The notes beneath the pieces are model-generated. The model was not told the origin of the DNA. It worked only from the letters and a program-made list of their open reading frames with translations, and did not search any database. From Stemphylium vesicarium (lineage: Eukaryota > Ascomycota > Dothideomycetes > Pleosporales > Pleosporaceae), in assembly GCA_004380135.1 (NCBI GenBank), contig QXCR01000079.1, positions 1 to 64,000 on the forward strand: a stretch of 64,000 bases of DNA. The letters run 5' to 3'. This document shows, piece by piece, positions 43,408-53,771 of this stretch. Every line of letters starts with the position of its first letter. Within the stretch, counting starts at the first letter, position 1. The translations under genes and the position numbers were made by a program.

Positions 43408-45379
43408 CTAACCCTCTCCACCACTAGCGTTCTCATCCTCCGAGTCCTCCTCAAACTTCCGCTGTGCAGACTTGTCCTCGCGCTTCCTCTTCGTCGCTTC
43501 GACGCCACCGGACGTCAGGTAGAGGAACTGTGGATCCTTGTAGTTATCAAGGTGAGTGAAGAACGTATTAAACCTGATCATGATTAGCGTCTTATCCCTG
43601 TACTGAGTCTAGTATGGGAACGCTTACTGGTTGCCCTCCGCCTCCTCACGGAAAATGCGCTGGTAAATCTCCCGCTCCTTGAACTCCTGGATTTTATCGT
43701 CGTACTTGTTGAAGTCGATTGGATCGCGACCGTGTTGCTTAGCTGACTTGATGTTGTACGAGTCGAAAACTGGTCGCTCGAGTAAGAGGCCCAGACCAGG
43801 TGCCTTGGGTATCCGCACAACCTCGTTGCCGAAGCTCTTCTCCATAATGGAGGGATCGGTACCACATCTTACTGTTAGTGCAGCCATGCCGACCATCTTA
43901 CGGATCTGATGCATCATGAAACTCTGGCCGTGCACCTTCAAGCTCAGCCACTCGGTGTTGTTGATGATGATTGGCTTTGGTGCGACTTTGAAGCTCTTGA
44001 TGTAGCGCTGGGCGGACTTGTCATTGAACTTCTTGTGGACGGTGTAGTTGTGGTATTTGTGGGTTCCGAGGTAGTTATCCAGTGCAGCTTGGACGCGGGC
44101 TTGTCGCTCGGGAGAGATGCGGTATGCCTTCTTGACGTCGATGTAGGCCTTCTTGAGTGTCTTGATGGCTTCTTCGAGGACGGGCTGATTGACGATGCCT
44201 TCAGGGAGAGGCCGTGAGCCATCCGTAGAGTCGTCGAGGGTGACGTTCTCGCTTTGCTGTATCGCGTCGATGGTTTTTTTGACCTCGTCTGAGGGCTTTT
44301 CGACGCCTTCCATCTCGCCTCCAGCTGGCTGCGCAGTCTCTTCAGCTGCTTCCGTGCTCGCGGGCTTCTCTTCGCTCTTCTTGTCGACTGACGCGTCGAT
44401 CAAACGGTCCTCGCCAGGTTGAGCATCGATAGCTTCCACGTTGTATAGCGCTTCATGTACGAGGGGTCTTATTGAGTCGTCTAACGATTCCAAGATGGGC
44501 TTGATGTGCTTCTCCTCCACCTCGGGCCAAAAGTCTGCGACTTCAGCTTGTCTCTTGCGATATCCCTCAACGTCATTCTTCTTCTCTGCGTACTCATCAA
44601 GCTTTTTGCCTAGATAACTCGAAGGGTGCGGTGGGAGGAACGAGTGTGTCGGGATCAAGTATTCGTACCATCTCGAATCGCATGCTTGGTAGCAGCTGAA
44701 GGAGCCAATGGTTCTCTGGATACCCCATACTCTGATCTGGTCGGAGAGGTTCGCATTGATCTTGTCGACGATATCATCCTCTTCGATGATCAATTTCAGC
44801 GATACGACGTTTCCTGCAGCGTGCACGCCTTTGTCGGTACGGGCGCAACGCACGAGGGAGGACTTCTTGGGATCGGATGCGTTCGCCTTGGAGATTGCGC
44901 CGGCAGCAACAAAAGCGTTGAAAAGGTCGCCCTCAATCGTCTTCTGCTTGTTGTCGATCTGCATGCCCTTGTAGCCGGTGCCTGAGTAGCCGATCATGAC
45001 TGCGACCTTGCGCTTCGGCCTGCGCTCCTCGGCCTGGACTTCTTCGGCGGGGAAAGCTGCTGGCAGGGCTGGTCGCTCGTTCTCGCCCTTTTCGTCCTGG
45101 TCTTTATATTTGGCTTGCTGTTCGGCATTGCGGTCCCGCCGATCTAATTGAGCAGAGCTTGCTTAGTTAGATACGCACATTAGCAAGGCAAGATGTCGCT
45201 CACTTGTGTTCCTTACGCCCCATATTCTTTTTCTTATTCGGACGGCTTCCGTGCTGGTGCCGTCCACCACCTCCCCGCGAAGCATTTCGGCGATCGCGAT
45301 CCGCCCATTTGCGCTTCTTGTCGCTTCTGTCGCGATTCGAGGAACCGCCGTCGCAGCGGGAACCTTCGTTGTCAGACAT
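43408..45379 (-). CDS. PUS1: tRNA pseudouridine synthase Pus1
   Basis: TruA-family pseudouridine synthase modifying tRNAs and some other RNAs in the nucleus. Three exons, 45217-45379, 43628-45143 and 43408-43573, with introns of 73 and 54 nt give 614 residues. The N-terminus is charged and basic (RSDKKRKWADRDRR, RPNKKKN), fitting nuclear localisation. The catalytic aspartate is in CARTDKGVHAAGN, and the second half has NYTVHKKFNDKSAQRYI and SFMMHQIRKMVG. Between the two halves is a long acidic, alanine/glutamate-rich insert (about residues 240-340). The last exon adds a charged tail. I prefer the ATG at 45379 (MSDNEGSR); an in-frame ATG at 45502 would add 41 residues of uncertain value. It is divergent from TFIIE-alpha. 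Confidence 0.92.
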
Positions 45380-45822
45380 TGTCGCAGGAAACTCCTCACT
45401 AGCTTGCTCCAAGAATTGAAGCTGCTGGGCATGGAGTAGTGAATTCAAGAAAGGTAGTTGCGGCTGCAGGTGAAAGTAAATTGTGGGGTCGTAGTTTCCC
45501 ATTTTCTCGGAGCTCCAGGCTTGGCGCAGCAGGTACGCCTCACCGCCCGCGCCGCGCTTACTTCACCTTGTCTTGTGCCTAGAATCTCGAGACCTCATCT
45601 CATTTTCTCCTCCACCATCCTGCTGTCACGTCAACTTGCGCGCGGACACTCATCGCAGGAAGTAAACAAGGGACCTGGCTCCGCTGACACGCAAAAGCCT
45701 GTCTTTATCGAAGCGCTCCGTCTGCGCCTTGGTCCGGCGCATTCGATTAAAGCCGTCGCAGCCTGCCGCGCATCCCCTACCTTTCGAATAGTACTCAAGC
45801 GGGCCTTCCCACACTCGCAATC
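45380..45822. promoter_or_regulatory. Divergent promoter, PUS1 / TFIIE-alpha
   Basis: This 443-bp region is shared between two housekeeping genes. It is C-rich toward the TFIIE side, without a clear TATA box. If PUS1 starts at 45502 the region shrinks to 320 bp. Confidence 0.45.
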
Positions 45823-47147
45823 ATGGGCGCAGCTATGAAGGATCCCGTAGAGAAGACGGCAAAGGATCCCGTACAAGTAGTGAAGCAGTTGCTGCGGACC
45901 GTAGTCCGCATGTTTTACGAGACTGAACATATTGTGATCATGGACGCCCTCTGCTATCACGGCGCACTGCCCGTGGCTGACATGACCATCATCCTGGATG
46001 CAGGCAAAAACTCCAAACACGTTAGCAAGGTTGCGGGTAAGCTGAGGGAAGCAGGTTTGTGTTCATCGTAGGTATTTCGACAAGTCTGTTAATCCGCGCT
46101 AACATCCTCAGCTATACGCAACATGTCATGCGTCAGGGTGCCAACAAGGCATCCAGCAGAGAGTTCTTCTACATTGACTGGCGACATGCTGTCGACTCGA
46201 TCAAATACAAAGTCTACAAGATCGACGAGGGCATCAAGAGGGACGCGAAGCCTACGACTGAGAAGGCGGAATTTAAGTGTCTGCGCTGCAAATCGACCTT
46301 CACCACCATGCAAGCCCTCGACCATCCCGACGACAACCCAGGGCCTGACGACAGCGGTTTCATCTGCGCGAGATGCGGTTTCAGGCTAGACGAGATCGAT
46401 CCAGACGCTCAAGCAGACGATATCGACGATACCCCCGCCAAATTCAACAAGCTGTTCGGTCCGCTCATCGAGACAATGAAGGAGATTGAGGGCATGGGCA
46501 GTCTTCCAGCAATGGAGCCATCGGACATCATCAGTGAGAGGATCGAGCTGCCTCGAGACAGGAACGTCGACCCGGGCACTCAGGTGGAAGTCATCGAGAC
46601 GACCAACGGACGACCAACGGCTGTGAAGGGTATCGATACCGGCCCAGAGAAGATCAATGTGCAGATTGGATCAAGTGCCGAGCAAAACGAGAAGCAGCGG
46701 ATGGCAGACAAGGCTCGCCAGGAGAAGATTTCAATGCAGAACCAGCTGCCTTCCTGGCATACGCAGTCGACTGTGATCAAGGATGCTGCTGGAAATACAA
46801 CGGCTGTCAAGCAAGAGGACAATGGCGCAGACGCGCCCAGCATCAAAACCGAGGGAGGTGAAGCCATTGCTGGCAACCAAAATCTCGATGCCGTCTTCGC
46901 CCAGATTGAAGCCGAGCGTCGTAGGAAAGAGCAAGAAGAAGACGACGACGAGGATGACGAGGACGAAGATGAGTTCGAAGACGTTGATGTCGGCACACCA
47001 AGCGCTCTTCCAGACGCAAAGCGTGTAAAGTTAGAGACGTCTGCCGCTCCCACGCCTTCGGTTGCCGCAACGCCAGCTGCCGTGACTCCGGCTGCGTCGA
47101 ACGGAGGAGAAGAGAGTGAGGAGGATGAATTTGAGGACGTGAATTAA
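45823..47147 (+). CDS. TFA1: Transcription initiation factor TFIIE alpha subunit
   Basis: Large subunit of TFIIE, which recruits TFIIH to the RNA polymerase II pre-initiation complex. Two exons, 45823-46067 and 46112-47147, joined over a short 44-nt intron give 426 residues. The N-terminal winged helix (VKQLLRTVVRMFYETEHIVIMDALCYHG) is followed by REFFYIDWRHAVDSIKYK and a zinc ribbon with CLRC and CARC (about residues 130-165). The C-terminus is highly acidic: an EEDDDEDDEDEDEFED run and an ending SEEDEFEDVN, as in other TFIIE-alpha. The donor GTAGGT is slightly unusual; using the more obvious GTTTGT shifts the frame away from the conserved YTQHVMRQGANK sequence. It is tandem with SRP72. Confidence 0.93.
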
Positions 47148-47594
47148 TGTTTTGCATAGCGCTGGAGTTTGGGTTTGACATGTGTTATCCAGTGTCAGAT
47201 TGGGTTCAACCGGGGAAACAAAGCACGATTGCATGCAAGGCGCAGAGGTGTTGTAGATTATCTGTCCAAAATTCTGTGGCATGCTTCTTGCAAGAGTATC
47301 AATCCAGGGAAACTTTGGAAATGCAAAAGAACAACCTTCTGCTATGAATATGCTAGTGTTTTAGTGGCTTTTAGAAGGAAAGAATGGGGTAGAGAGGTGA
47401 TGCTCGTGAGGTCCTCAGCCCTACGGTCCCAGACGACCGGAACCCTAGGCGAGCTTCTGCTTCCACCATCCCACCTCAGACCCCCGCGTGCCTTCACCAA
47501 GACCTCCGCACTCGCCCCGCCAGCGTCAAACAGTCCCCCCCTCAAGTACTGGCAGTATTGTCTGATGGACGATTAATCAAAGCGCGAATTGATA
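47148..47594. other. Intergenic TFIIE-alpha to SRP72
   Basis: This 447-bp region holds the TFIIE 3' end and the SRP72 promoter. A frame at 47169-47576 lacks family features. Confidence 0.45.
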
Positions 47595-49652
47595 ATGGCC
47601 GCCTCTACCAAGGATCTCTCTACGCTGCTCGCGCAAGCCACCATCGAAGACCACGACGAAGTACTGAAGGCTACCAATGCAGCACTCAAAAAGTCCAAAG
47701 GCAATCAGGATGCGCAACATACCAAAGCCGTAGCTCTCCTGCACTTGGACCGCTATGAGGACGCGCTGCACGTCTTCGAAGCGGCGCAGGAACTCCAGAA
47801 GAAGGCGCCATTCGAATATGCGTATGCGCTCTACAAGACTGGCAATGCGACCAAGGCTGTAGAAGTCGCGCAGGCGGCAGGGCCAGATGCAGGTCGCGGG
47901 ATGAAGCATATGCTTGCTCAAGCTGTGGGTATTAAGCAGCCGAGGATGCGCATACGTGGCTAATACATCGCAGGCATATCGCTCCGAGAACTTCGCTCAA
48001 GCCACAAAGATTTACAAGGAGCTCGCAGACCAGAACGTACAGGATGAGGAATACGATATCCGAATCAACTCCGGCGCCGTGGATGCGCAATTGGAATGGA
48101 CAGGACAAGGCGAGCTGGCACAGAAGAAGCAGCCCACACGGGAGGATCTGGAGGTTTTCGAGACGGCCTTCAACGCAGCATGCGGCAGCATCTCGCGCAA
48201 TGAGTTTGGCCAGGCTCAGGTGTGCTTGAAGCGCGCAAAGGATCTATGCAACGCTGTTTCGGACATGAGCGAGGAAGAGAAGCAAGCTGAGCTGCTGCCC
48301 ATCACCGTGCAGCAAGTCTATGTCTTGATACAACTGGGAAAGATTGATGAAGCTGAGGAATTGGCCACAAAAATCCCCTTTGCTGAGTATGAGATTCCGA
48401 AAAACCCCCCTGGACAACTGCTAACAGTCGCAGCATCAAGGAGCTCTCGACCCGCTACATCGCTCAAGTCAACAGCATTGCCGCCTCAAAAGAACATTCG
48501 AACCCCTACCTCTCACATCGCTTATTCCACGCGTCGCCCCAGCCTCCAGTCACCGATCAACACTTCTCCTACCAATCCAACATTTTGCGACAGGATGAAT
48601 ATGTCATCTCACTACTGTCGCAGAAGGTGGCCGGTGTTGCAGAGTCGACCGAAAAGGTCATCTCCGCATCCCCCGCACCATCTCTCTCTCCAGCTGTCAA
48701 CATGGCCGCGGTCCTAAATGCAGCTGCACATGCCAGGAATACCGACACGGAGAAGGCTGCTCTAAAAGAGATCTTGCCATTGCTTGAGAAGAGACCAAAC
48801 GATGTCGGTTTGATACTGACCATAACACAACTATATGTTCTTACGAACAACTATGCCGCCGCGACCTACCTCTTGGAATCATTTTTCAAGCGTCTGGAGC
48901 AGAGTGGTTCTGCTTCAGACCTTGATGTACGCTTTGCACCAGGCCTGATCGCAACACTTGTCTCGTTATATGCGCAGCAGGGGCGTCCAGGAGCTTCCAA
49001 GAACGAATTAGCAAAGGCCGCTGAGTACTGGCGGAAGCCTCATAAATCACAGACAGAAGCACCCTCAAAGTCTTTAATGGTTGCTGCTGGCACAGCGCTT
49101 CTTGACACGCACAACCCGGAAAATGTCAAGTCCGCAGGAGAGATTTTCAAAGGCTTGTACGATCAAGATAACGAAGATCGCGCGGCAATTGCCGGCCTTG
49201 TCGCAGCGTACAGCATCACCGATCCTTCCTCCATACCCGCAGATCTGCTGGCGTACTTGCCAGAAGCAAACCGCCTAGTGTCTGATATCGACGCTGTCGA
49301 ACTTGAGAAAACCGGCGTACCCCTCGGTACCCTGAATACAGTCAACCTTGCAGCCGAATCGCGGAAACGCGCCCTTGCACCAACTAATGTTGCGCCATCG
49401 AGGGCGAAGAGGTTACGCAAGGCAAGGATGCCAAAGGACTATGTAGAAGGAAAGAAGGTGGACCCCGAGAGGTGGCTGCCAATGCGTGACAGGAGCTACT
49501 ACCGACCCAAGGGACGGAAAGGAAAGAAGAAAATGGAGGGTCTCACACAAGGAGGAATGGTGGCAGAAGAGAAGGGTACACCGGCCGCTCAGGAGAAAAA
49601 GGGTGCGGACAAAGGCAAGAACAAGAAGAAGGGCAAGGGCGGCAAGTGGTAA
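47595..49652 (+). CDS. SRP72: Signal recognition particle subunit SRP72
   Basis: TPR scaffold that binds SRP68 and SRP RNA in the signal recognition particle. Three exons, 47595-47924, 47974-48386 and 48434-49652, with introns of 49 and 47 nt give 653 residues, the usual length. N-terminal TPRs are seen in HTKAVALLHLDRYEDALHVF and FEYAYALYKTGNATKAVEVA, with further helical repeats around LLPITVQQVYVLIQLGKIDEA and LILTITQLYVLTNNYAAA. The C-terminus has the SRP72 RNA-binding motif PKDYVEGKKVDPERWLPMRD and a lysine/glycine-rich tail. I chose the ATG at 47595 (MAASTKDLS). Downstream is a tandem MDR oxidoreductase 590 bp away. Confidence 0.93.
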
Positions 49653-50242
49653 GCATGGAATAGATGCACCAATGTCGCCGATTTCACTATAAAACTTGTA
49701 GACTACATTTGAGCCTTAACACGCATGTTGTTGCATGTATGATGCGGCGAGTGCGAGTCATGTGGCATTGCCCCACCTTGCATTTCGGTGAGCTCCAAGC
49801 TACCCCTCTAAACCTTCCATCAACAAACTTCACGCCATCAAGCCAACACTAGAACAACGCATTGCTACAATGCAGCGATTAATCGCTGTCGCGTCAAGAT
49901 CTGGATGAAAACCGGAGCGACTGAATCGAGCAATGGTCGCACTAATTAAGAAGCAGCAAGTGGACAGAAAAACTGGACATCCTACAATAAGCCGAGGTTG
50001 ACCGCACGCTTTTACTCTTCGGTGGTTACTAGATAAGGCTAGGTTCTTGACCAGCTGTTACGTCTGGACCTGGATTACCTTGGATCACCGTGGAAGCCCC
50101 GTTCATAGTTGACAAATTGCAGTCGTTGGTATTTAAAGCTGGTGTTAGTCGCGCTTTTGGTTCTGCTGTTTACTATACCCATCACCTCATCACCTTCCAC
50201 ACTCATCGTTGCTACCCTCACAAACAGCAACATCGAATCAAA
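49653..50242. other. Intergenic SRP72 to MDR oxidoreductase
   Basis: This 590-bp region ends with a pyrimidine- and CA-rich leader before the ATG at 50243. An in-frame extension to 50090 is open but unlike any family N-terminus. Nothing else is seen. Confidence 0.45.
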
Positions 50243-51304
50243 ATGCCAGGCCAAGAGACCCGTCAATGGATTCTTTCCAACCCTCCTCACGGAGACCCCG
50301 TAGTTGAAGGAGATAAAACCACATTCAAGCTCGAATCTACCACCTTACCTACCCCAGGAGCCGATGAAGTGCTCATCAAGATGCTATACTTCTCCAACGA
50401 CCCTGCGCAGCGAGGATGGCTTGACCCCACAATTGAGGCTGATCGTCTATACGTCCCGCCCGTCAAGAAGGGCGACGTGATGCGCTCCATTGCCATTGGC
50501 GAGGTTGTCGAATCCAACTCCGATAGCCTGAAGAAGGGTCAAATCGTCACAGGAACTCTCGGCTGGACCGAGTACATCGTCGTTTCCGCAAAGGCCGTCC
50601 GTCCAATCCAAGCCGACGAAAGCGCTGGAATCCGTCCCACGCACTTTGTCGGAGCCCTTGGTGGTACCGGTCTAACAGCCTACTACGGTCTTATCGACAT
50701 TGCCCGTGCCACAGCTGCCGACACTGTCGTCGTTTCCGGAGCCGCAGGTGCTACCGGCTCCATGGTTGTCCAAATCGCCAAGAAGGTCCTTGGCTGCAAG
50801 CGCGTCATCGGTATTGCCGGCGGAGCCCAGAAGTGCAAGTGGGTTGAAGGCCTTGGCGCAGACGTCTGCGTCGACTACAAGGCCGCTACTTTCGAGCAAG
50901 ACCTCAAGAAGGCCACTGAGGGCTTTGTAGAAGTCTACTTCGACAATGTCGGTGGCGATATCCTCTCTCTCATGCTCGGCCGCATGAAGCGCCATGGACG
51001 CATTGCTGCGTGCGGTGCTGTCGCCACGTACAACTCCATGGGCGACAGTGGCGTCAAGAACTGGTTCGAGATCATCAGCAACCGTATCGAGATCAAGGGA
51101 TTCATTGTCATCGATGCGATGGAGAACGGCAGGGCTGGACCTATAATTCAAGAGCTTATCAAGGGCGTCAAGGAGGGCAAGATCCAGATTGGCCCCGACA
51201 CGGAGACAATAGTACCAACCAAGTTCGAGAATGTGCCCAAGACATGGACGATGCTTTTCAAGGGAGGTAACACTGGAAAGTTGGTTACACAGATCCAGGC
51301 TTAG
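50243..51304 (+). CDS. NADP-dependent MDR oxidoreductase (alkenal/one reductase type)
   Basis: Zinc-free medium-chain reductase of the leukotriene B4 12-hydroxydehydrogenase/CurA group, expected to reduce alpha,beta-unsaturated aldehydes and ketones with NADPH in the cytosol. One exon of 353 residues from the ATG at 50243 (MPGQETRQWILSNPP). Visible are LYFSNDPAQRGWLD in the substrate domain, GALGGTGLTAYYGL, the nucleotide-binding SGAAGATGSMVVQIAKK, YFDNVGGDILS and the C-terminal KTWTMLFKGGNTGKLVTQI. No zinc-ligand cysteines are present, as expected for this group. Codon use is C-ending-rich, suggesting good expression. Its stop is only 45 bp from the stop of the convergent hydrolase gene. The substrate is unknown. 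Confidence 0.9.
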   Translation: MPGQETRQWILSNPPHGDPVVEGDKTTFKLESTTLPTPGADEVLIKMLYFSNDPAQRGWLDPTIEADRLYVPPVKKGDVMRSIAIGEVVESNSDSLKKGQIVTGTLGWTEYIVVSAKAVRPIQADESAGIRPTHFVGALGGTGLTAYYGLIDIARATAADTVVVSGAAGATGSMVVQIAKKVLGCKRVIGIAGGAQKCKWVEGLGADVCVDYKAATFEQDLKKATEGFVEVYFDNVGGDILSLMLGRMKRHGRIAACGAVATYNSMGDSGVKNWFEIISNRIEIKGFIVIDAMENGRAGPIIQELIKGVKEGKIQIGPDTETIVPTKFENVPKTWTMLFKGGNTGKLVTQIQA

Positions 51305-51349
51305 AGCAAACAATAAGCTTAGACCTTGAAACTAAAATAACAAGAAATT

Positions 51350-52463
51350 TCACTCCAACCACTTCTCTTCCACCCACTTTAATCCCTCTCTCAACCATTC
51401 CGCCTCATCCTCTTTAACCTCAACATCAAACCCATGATCCTCACCCTCCCGAACCACCAACTTAACCTCCGCCCCATCCTTCAACCCCTTACACTTCTCC
51501 ACAAAAGCCTTACAATCCTCAACACTAACCAGCGAATCCGCACCACCATGAACAATCCACGTCGGGGGCAGACTTTCCTTCTCCTCCACCAGGCCCACAG
51601 GCCACATCCTCTCATCATCGCCAAAGTACTTGAGATACTGCCCATACATTGCGAGTGCAAGACTAAGTGGCGAGCGCTCTGGGGGCGTGGCAGAAGAGAC
51701 GACAACGCCCGGTTTTACCGTCGCCATGTGTTCCGCGATTACGGATTCGGGCGGTGCTGGAAACCCGAAGAAGGTGTCTGCGGGCTCGGCGCGTAGATAA
51801 TTCGTCATGGGATACTGAGCTAGAATGGCTTTGATGGTGCCGCGAGGCTGTGTGAGACCGCTCATGAGGGCCATGTAGCCGCCGGCTGATTCGCCGGAAG
51901 CCATAACTCGTGAATGGTCGAGGTTGATGGGGCTACTGCTTCCGTCTTTTCCTGCAGAAACTGCGTTTAGTGATGATAGGAAAGCATCGACGCCCCCGCT
52001 GTGAAACCACGTCCAGAAATCGGCTAGGTCTTGCAGGATATCTGCACCGCTGTGTTCGGGGATGAGGCGGTAGTTTGGCAGGACGACGATGCAGGATGTG
52101 CGGTGGATGAAGGGGATGAAGAAGGCCGCGATCCAGTCTGCATAGAGGGCGTCGCCTGTCACCTGCCAGAAGGGAGTTTGTTAGTCAACAGGGAGGGTAT
52201 CGGGTGGGTCATGGTGAGGTACTGCTGGGTCGGTGATGGGTATGCGGGAAACGAAGATACAGTGCTGATGATAAGAGATGAAGACGACATACCAGTCCTC
52301 CGCCGTGAAACTTGACCATCACAGGATGTTTCCCTGGTTTGATGTCCTTGGGTACTAGAATTGCAACGCCAATCTCATGATCCCCAATCTTCTTGTATGA
52401 CGTCTTGTACACATTGAAACTATCAAAGCGCGTCGCGGGCGTTGTGTCGTCGAGTGGTGCCAT
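51350..52463 (-). CDS. Alpha/beta hydrolase (HSL/carboxylesterase-like)
   Basis: Probable cytosolic esterase of the hormone-sensitive-lipase-like group. Two exons, 52293-52463 and 51350-52162, joined over a 130-nt intron give 327 residues. The oxyanion motif HGGGL ends exon 1, the nucleophile is in ASGESAGGYMAL (about residue 148), the acid is the Asp in HGGADSLVS and the His is in EDHGFDVEV. All catalytic parts are therefore present. There is no signal peptide, so it is intracellular. I use the ATG at 52463 (MAPLDDTTPATRF). It converges tightly with the MDR gene, so transcripts probably overlap at the 3' ends. The substrate cannot be predicted. Confidence 0.88.
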
Positions 52464-53247
52464 TTTTACTACCTTCTCTTTTGCACTCGTATAAGATGGC
52501 TATGGGTAGTTAAAGTGAGAGAGAGGTGGACAATTCATGGGTAGGCAAAAAGAAGAACGGCGACTCTAGAAATTGGAAAGAAAAATGGTCAGGGCCTGGT
52601 TTTATATACGAAGCGTGTAGTGAGTTCCGCTAATTACATGGATCGGTACAGAGACTGATGGATAGGGCCTGGAGCGGACAGCCGCATCTGGACACGGCCC
52701 GCGGAGTAAGCTAGAGCGGGGTAATTGGGAGTGGTTCAATCGTTCGTATATCAATTACAAAAACGCCCGATGCATTGTGTTTTGCTTTAGAGCTTACCAG
52801 ACGTCCGATCACTAAACTAGTCTTGGCCCAGGGAATGGTGTTGGCATTGTCGAGACCCACTCCGCTTCCGCTAGATTGTGGGGGCGGTGTATGAACGGAG
52901 TCCGCGGGTTGCGCTGTTTCTTCCTGTTCGTTTGCTCATCATGTTCACGGGGAGATATGGAAAAGTTCAACGCAATGTGACTCAACACACTGGAGCAACA
53001 GTAAAAGAGAATCCGCATTGCTATATGCAAGTCCGCAAAAGCTCTGTCTTTAGCATTTCTTCACAGGCTCCTGATCAGTCTTCTGATAGTATCCACCAGA
53101 AATACCGCACGTCTCGGCAAGACAGCCATCGAAGGCGGATGGAAAGCAAGATAATCCATGCGAATCCCAAGGTATGTACTAGGATCCTTTCTAACAACGT
53201 AGACAAGGTATATAGGGTAGGCGTGCAAGTATGGTGTTGGAGAAAAC
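52464..53247. other. Intergenic, hydrolase promoter and NEDD8 3' side
   Basis: This 784-bp region lies between the hydrolase start and the NEDD8 stop. Short frames only; no structure recognised. Confidence 0.5.
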
Positions 53248-53771
53248 CTAGAAACCACCGCGAAGCGCGAGGACCAAGTGCAATGTGGCGCCGCCCTCGA
53301 GCTGGTAGTCTGCTGCCGTCTTGTCGTCGCTCCTGTATGGCCTCGTTAGTCTCGTCCTTCGGCATTGTTCCGGAAAGAAACAGTTGTAGAGAGAATGATC
53401 ATGCGAGAAATGTCAAGACGTACATCTGCTTTCCACCGTAAATCAGACGTTGTTGCGCAGGTGGGATACCCTCCTTCTCCTCGACGCGCTCCTTTATTCT
53501 CGAGACCTGTGGGTACGATGTTAGCCTCTTTGCTAGAAGACCCGTTTTATATCGTAGTCTCCCAGGATTCGCTCGCAAATCTTTCACAGAAGGTGCGATG
53601 GGTGAAGCTCGACCGGAGAAGGTGGAGTGTGCGTACCTTGTAGTCGGCCTCGATGTCGAGCTCGATCTCCTTGCCGGTAAGTGTTCGTACTCTGTCGCCT
53701 TTGTTAGCCCTCCTGTTCTCCCGCTTTGTTCTGGCATTGCCCGTCGCGCCTGCAACCTACTTGATCTGCAT
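53248..53771 (-). CDS. RUB1: NEDD8/Rub1 ubiquitin-like protein
   Basis: Ubiquitin-like modifier attached to cullins to activate SCF-type ubiquitin ligases. Four small exons, 53761-53771 (11 nt), 53637-53691, 53424-53506 and 53248-53332, with introns of 69, 130 and 91 nt give a 77-residue protein. It starts MQIKVRTLTGKEIELDIE, contains KERVEEKEGIPPAQQRLIYGG and ends LHLVLALRGGF. The residue pattern at the VRTLTGKEIELDIEADYK and GIPPAQQRLIYGGKQM stretches is NEDD8-type rather than ubiquitin. The diglycine is followed by a single Phe, so a C-terminal hydrolase must remove one residue before conjugation. No ribosomal protein is fused. The 11-nt first exon is easily missed by gene finders, which would leave a headless fragment. 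Confidence 0.93.

Noticed and set aside
50672..51313. 213-codon minus-strand frame opposite the MDR gene
   Set aside because: Shadow of a C-ending-codon-rich gene; no independent motif.
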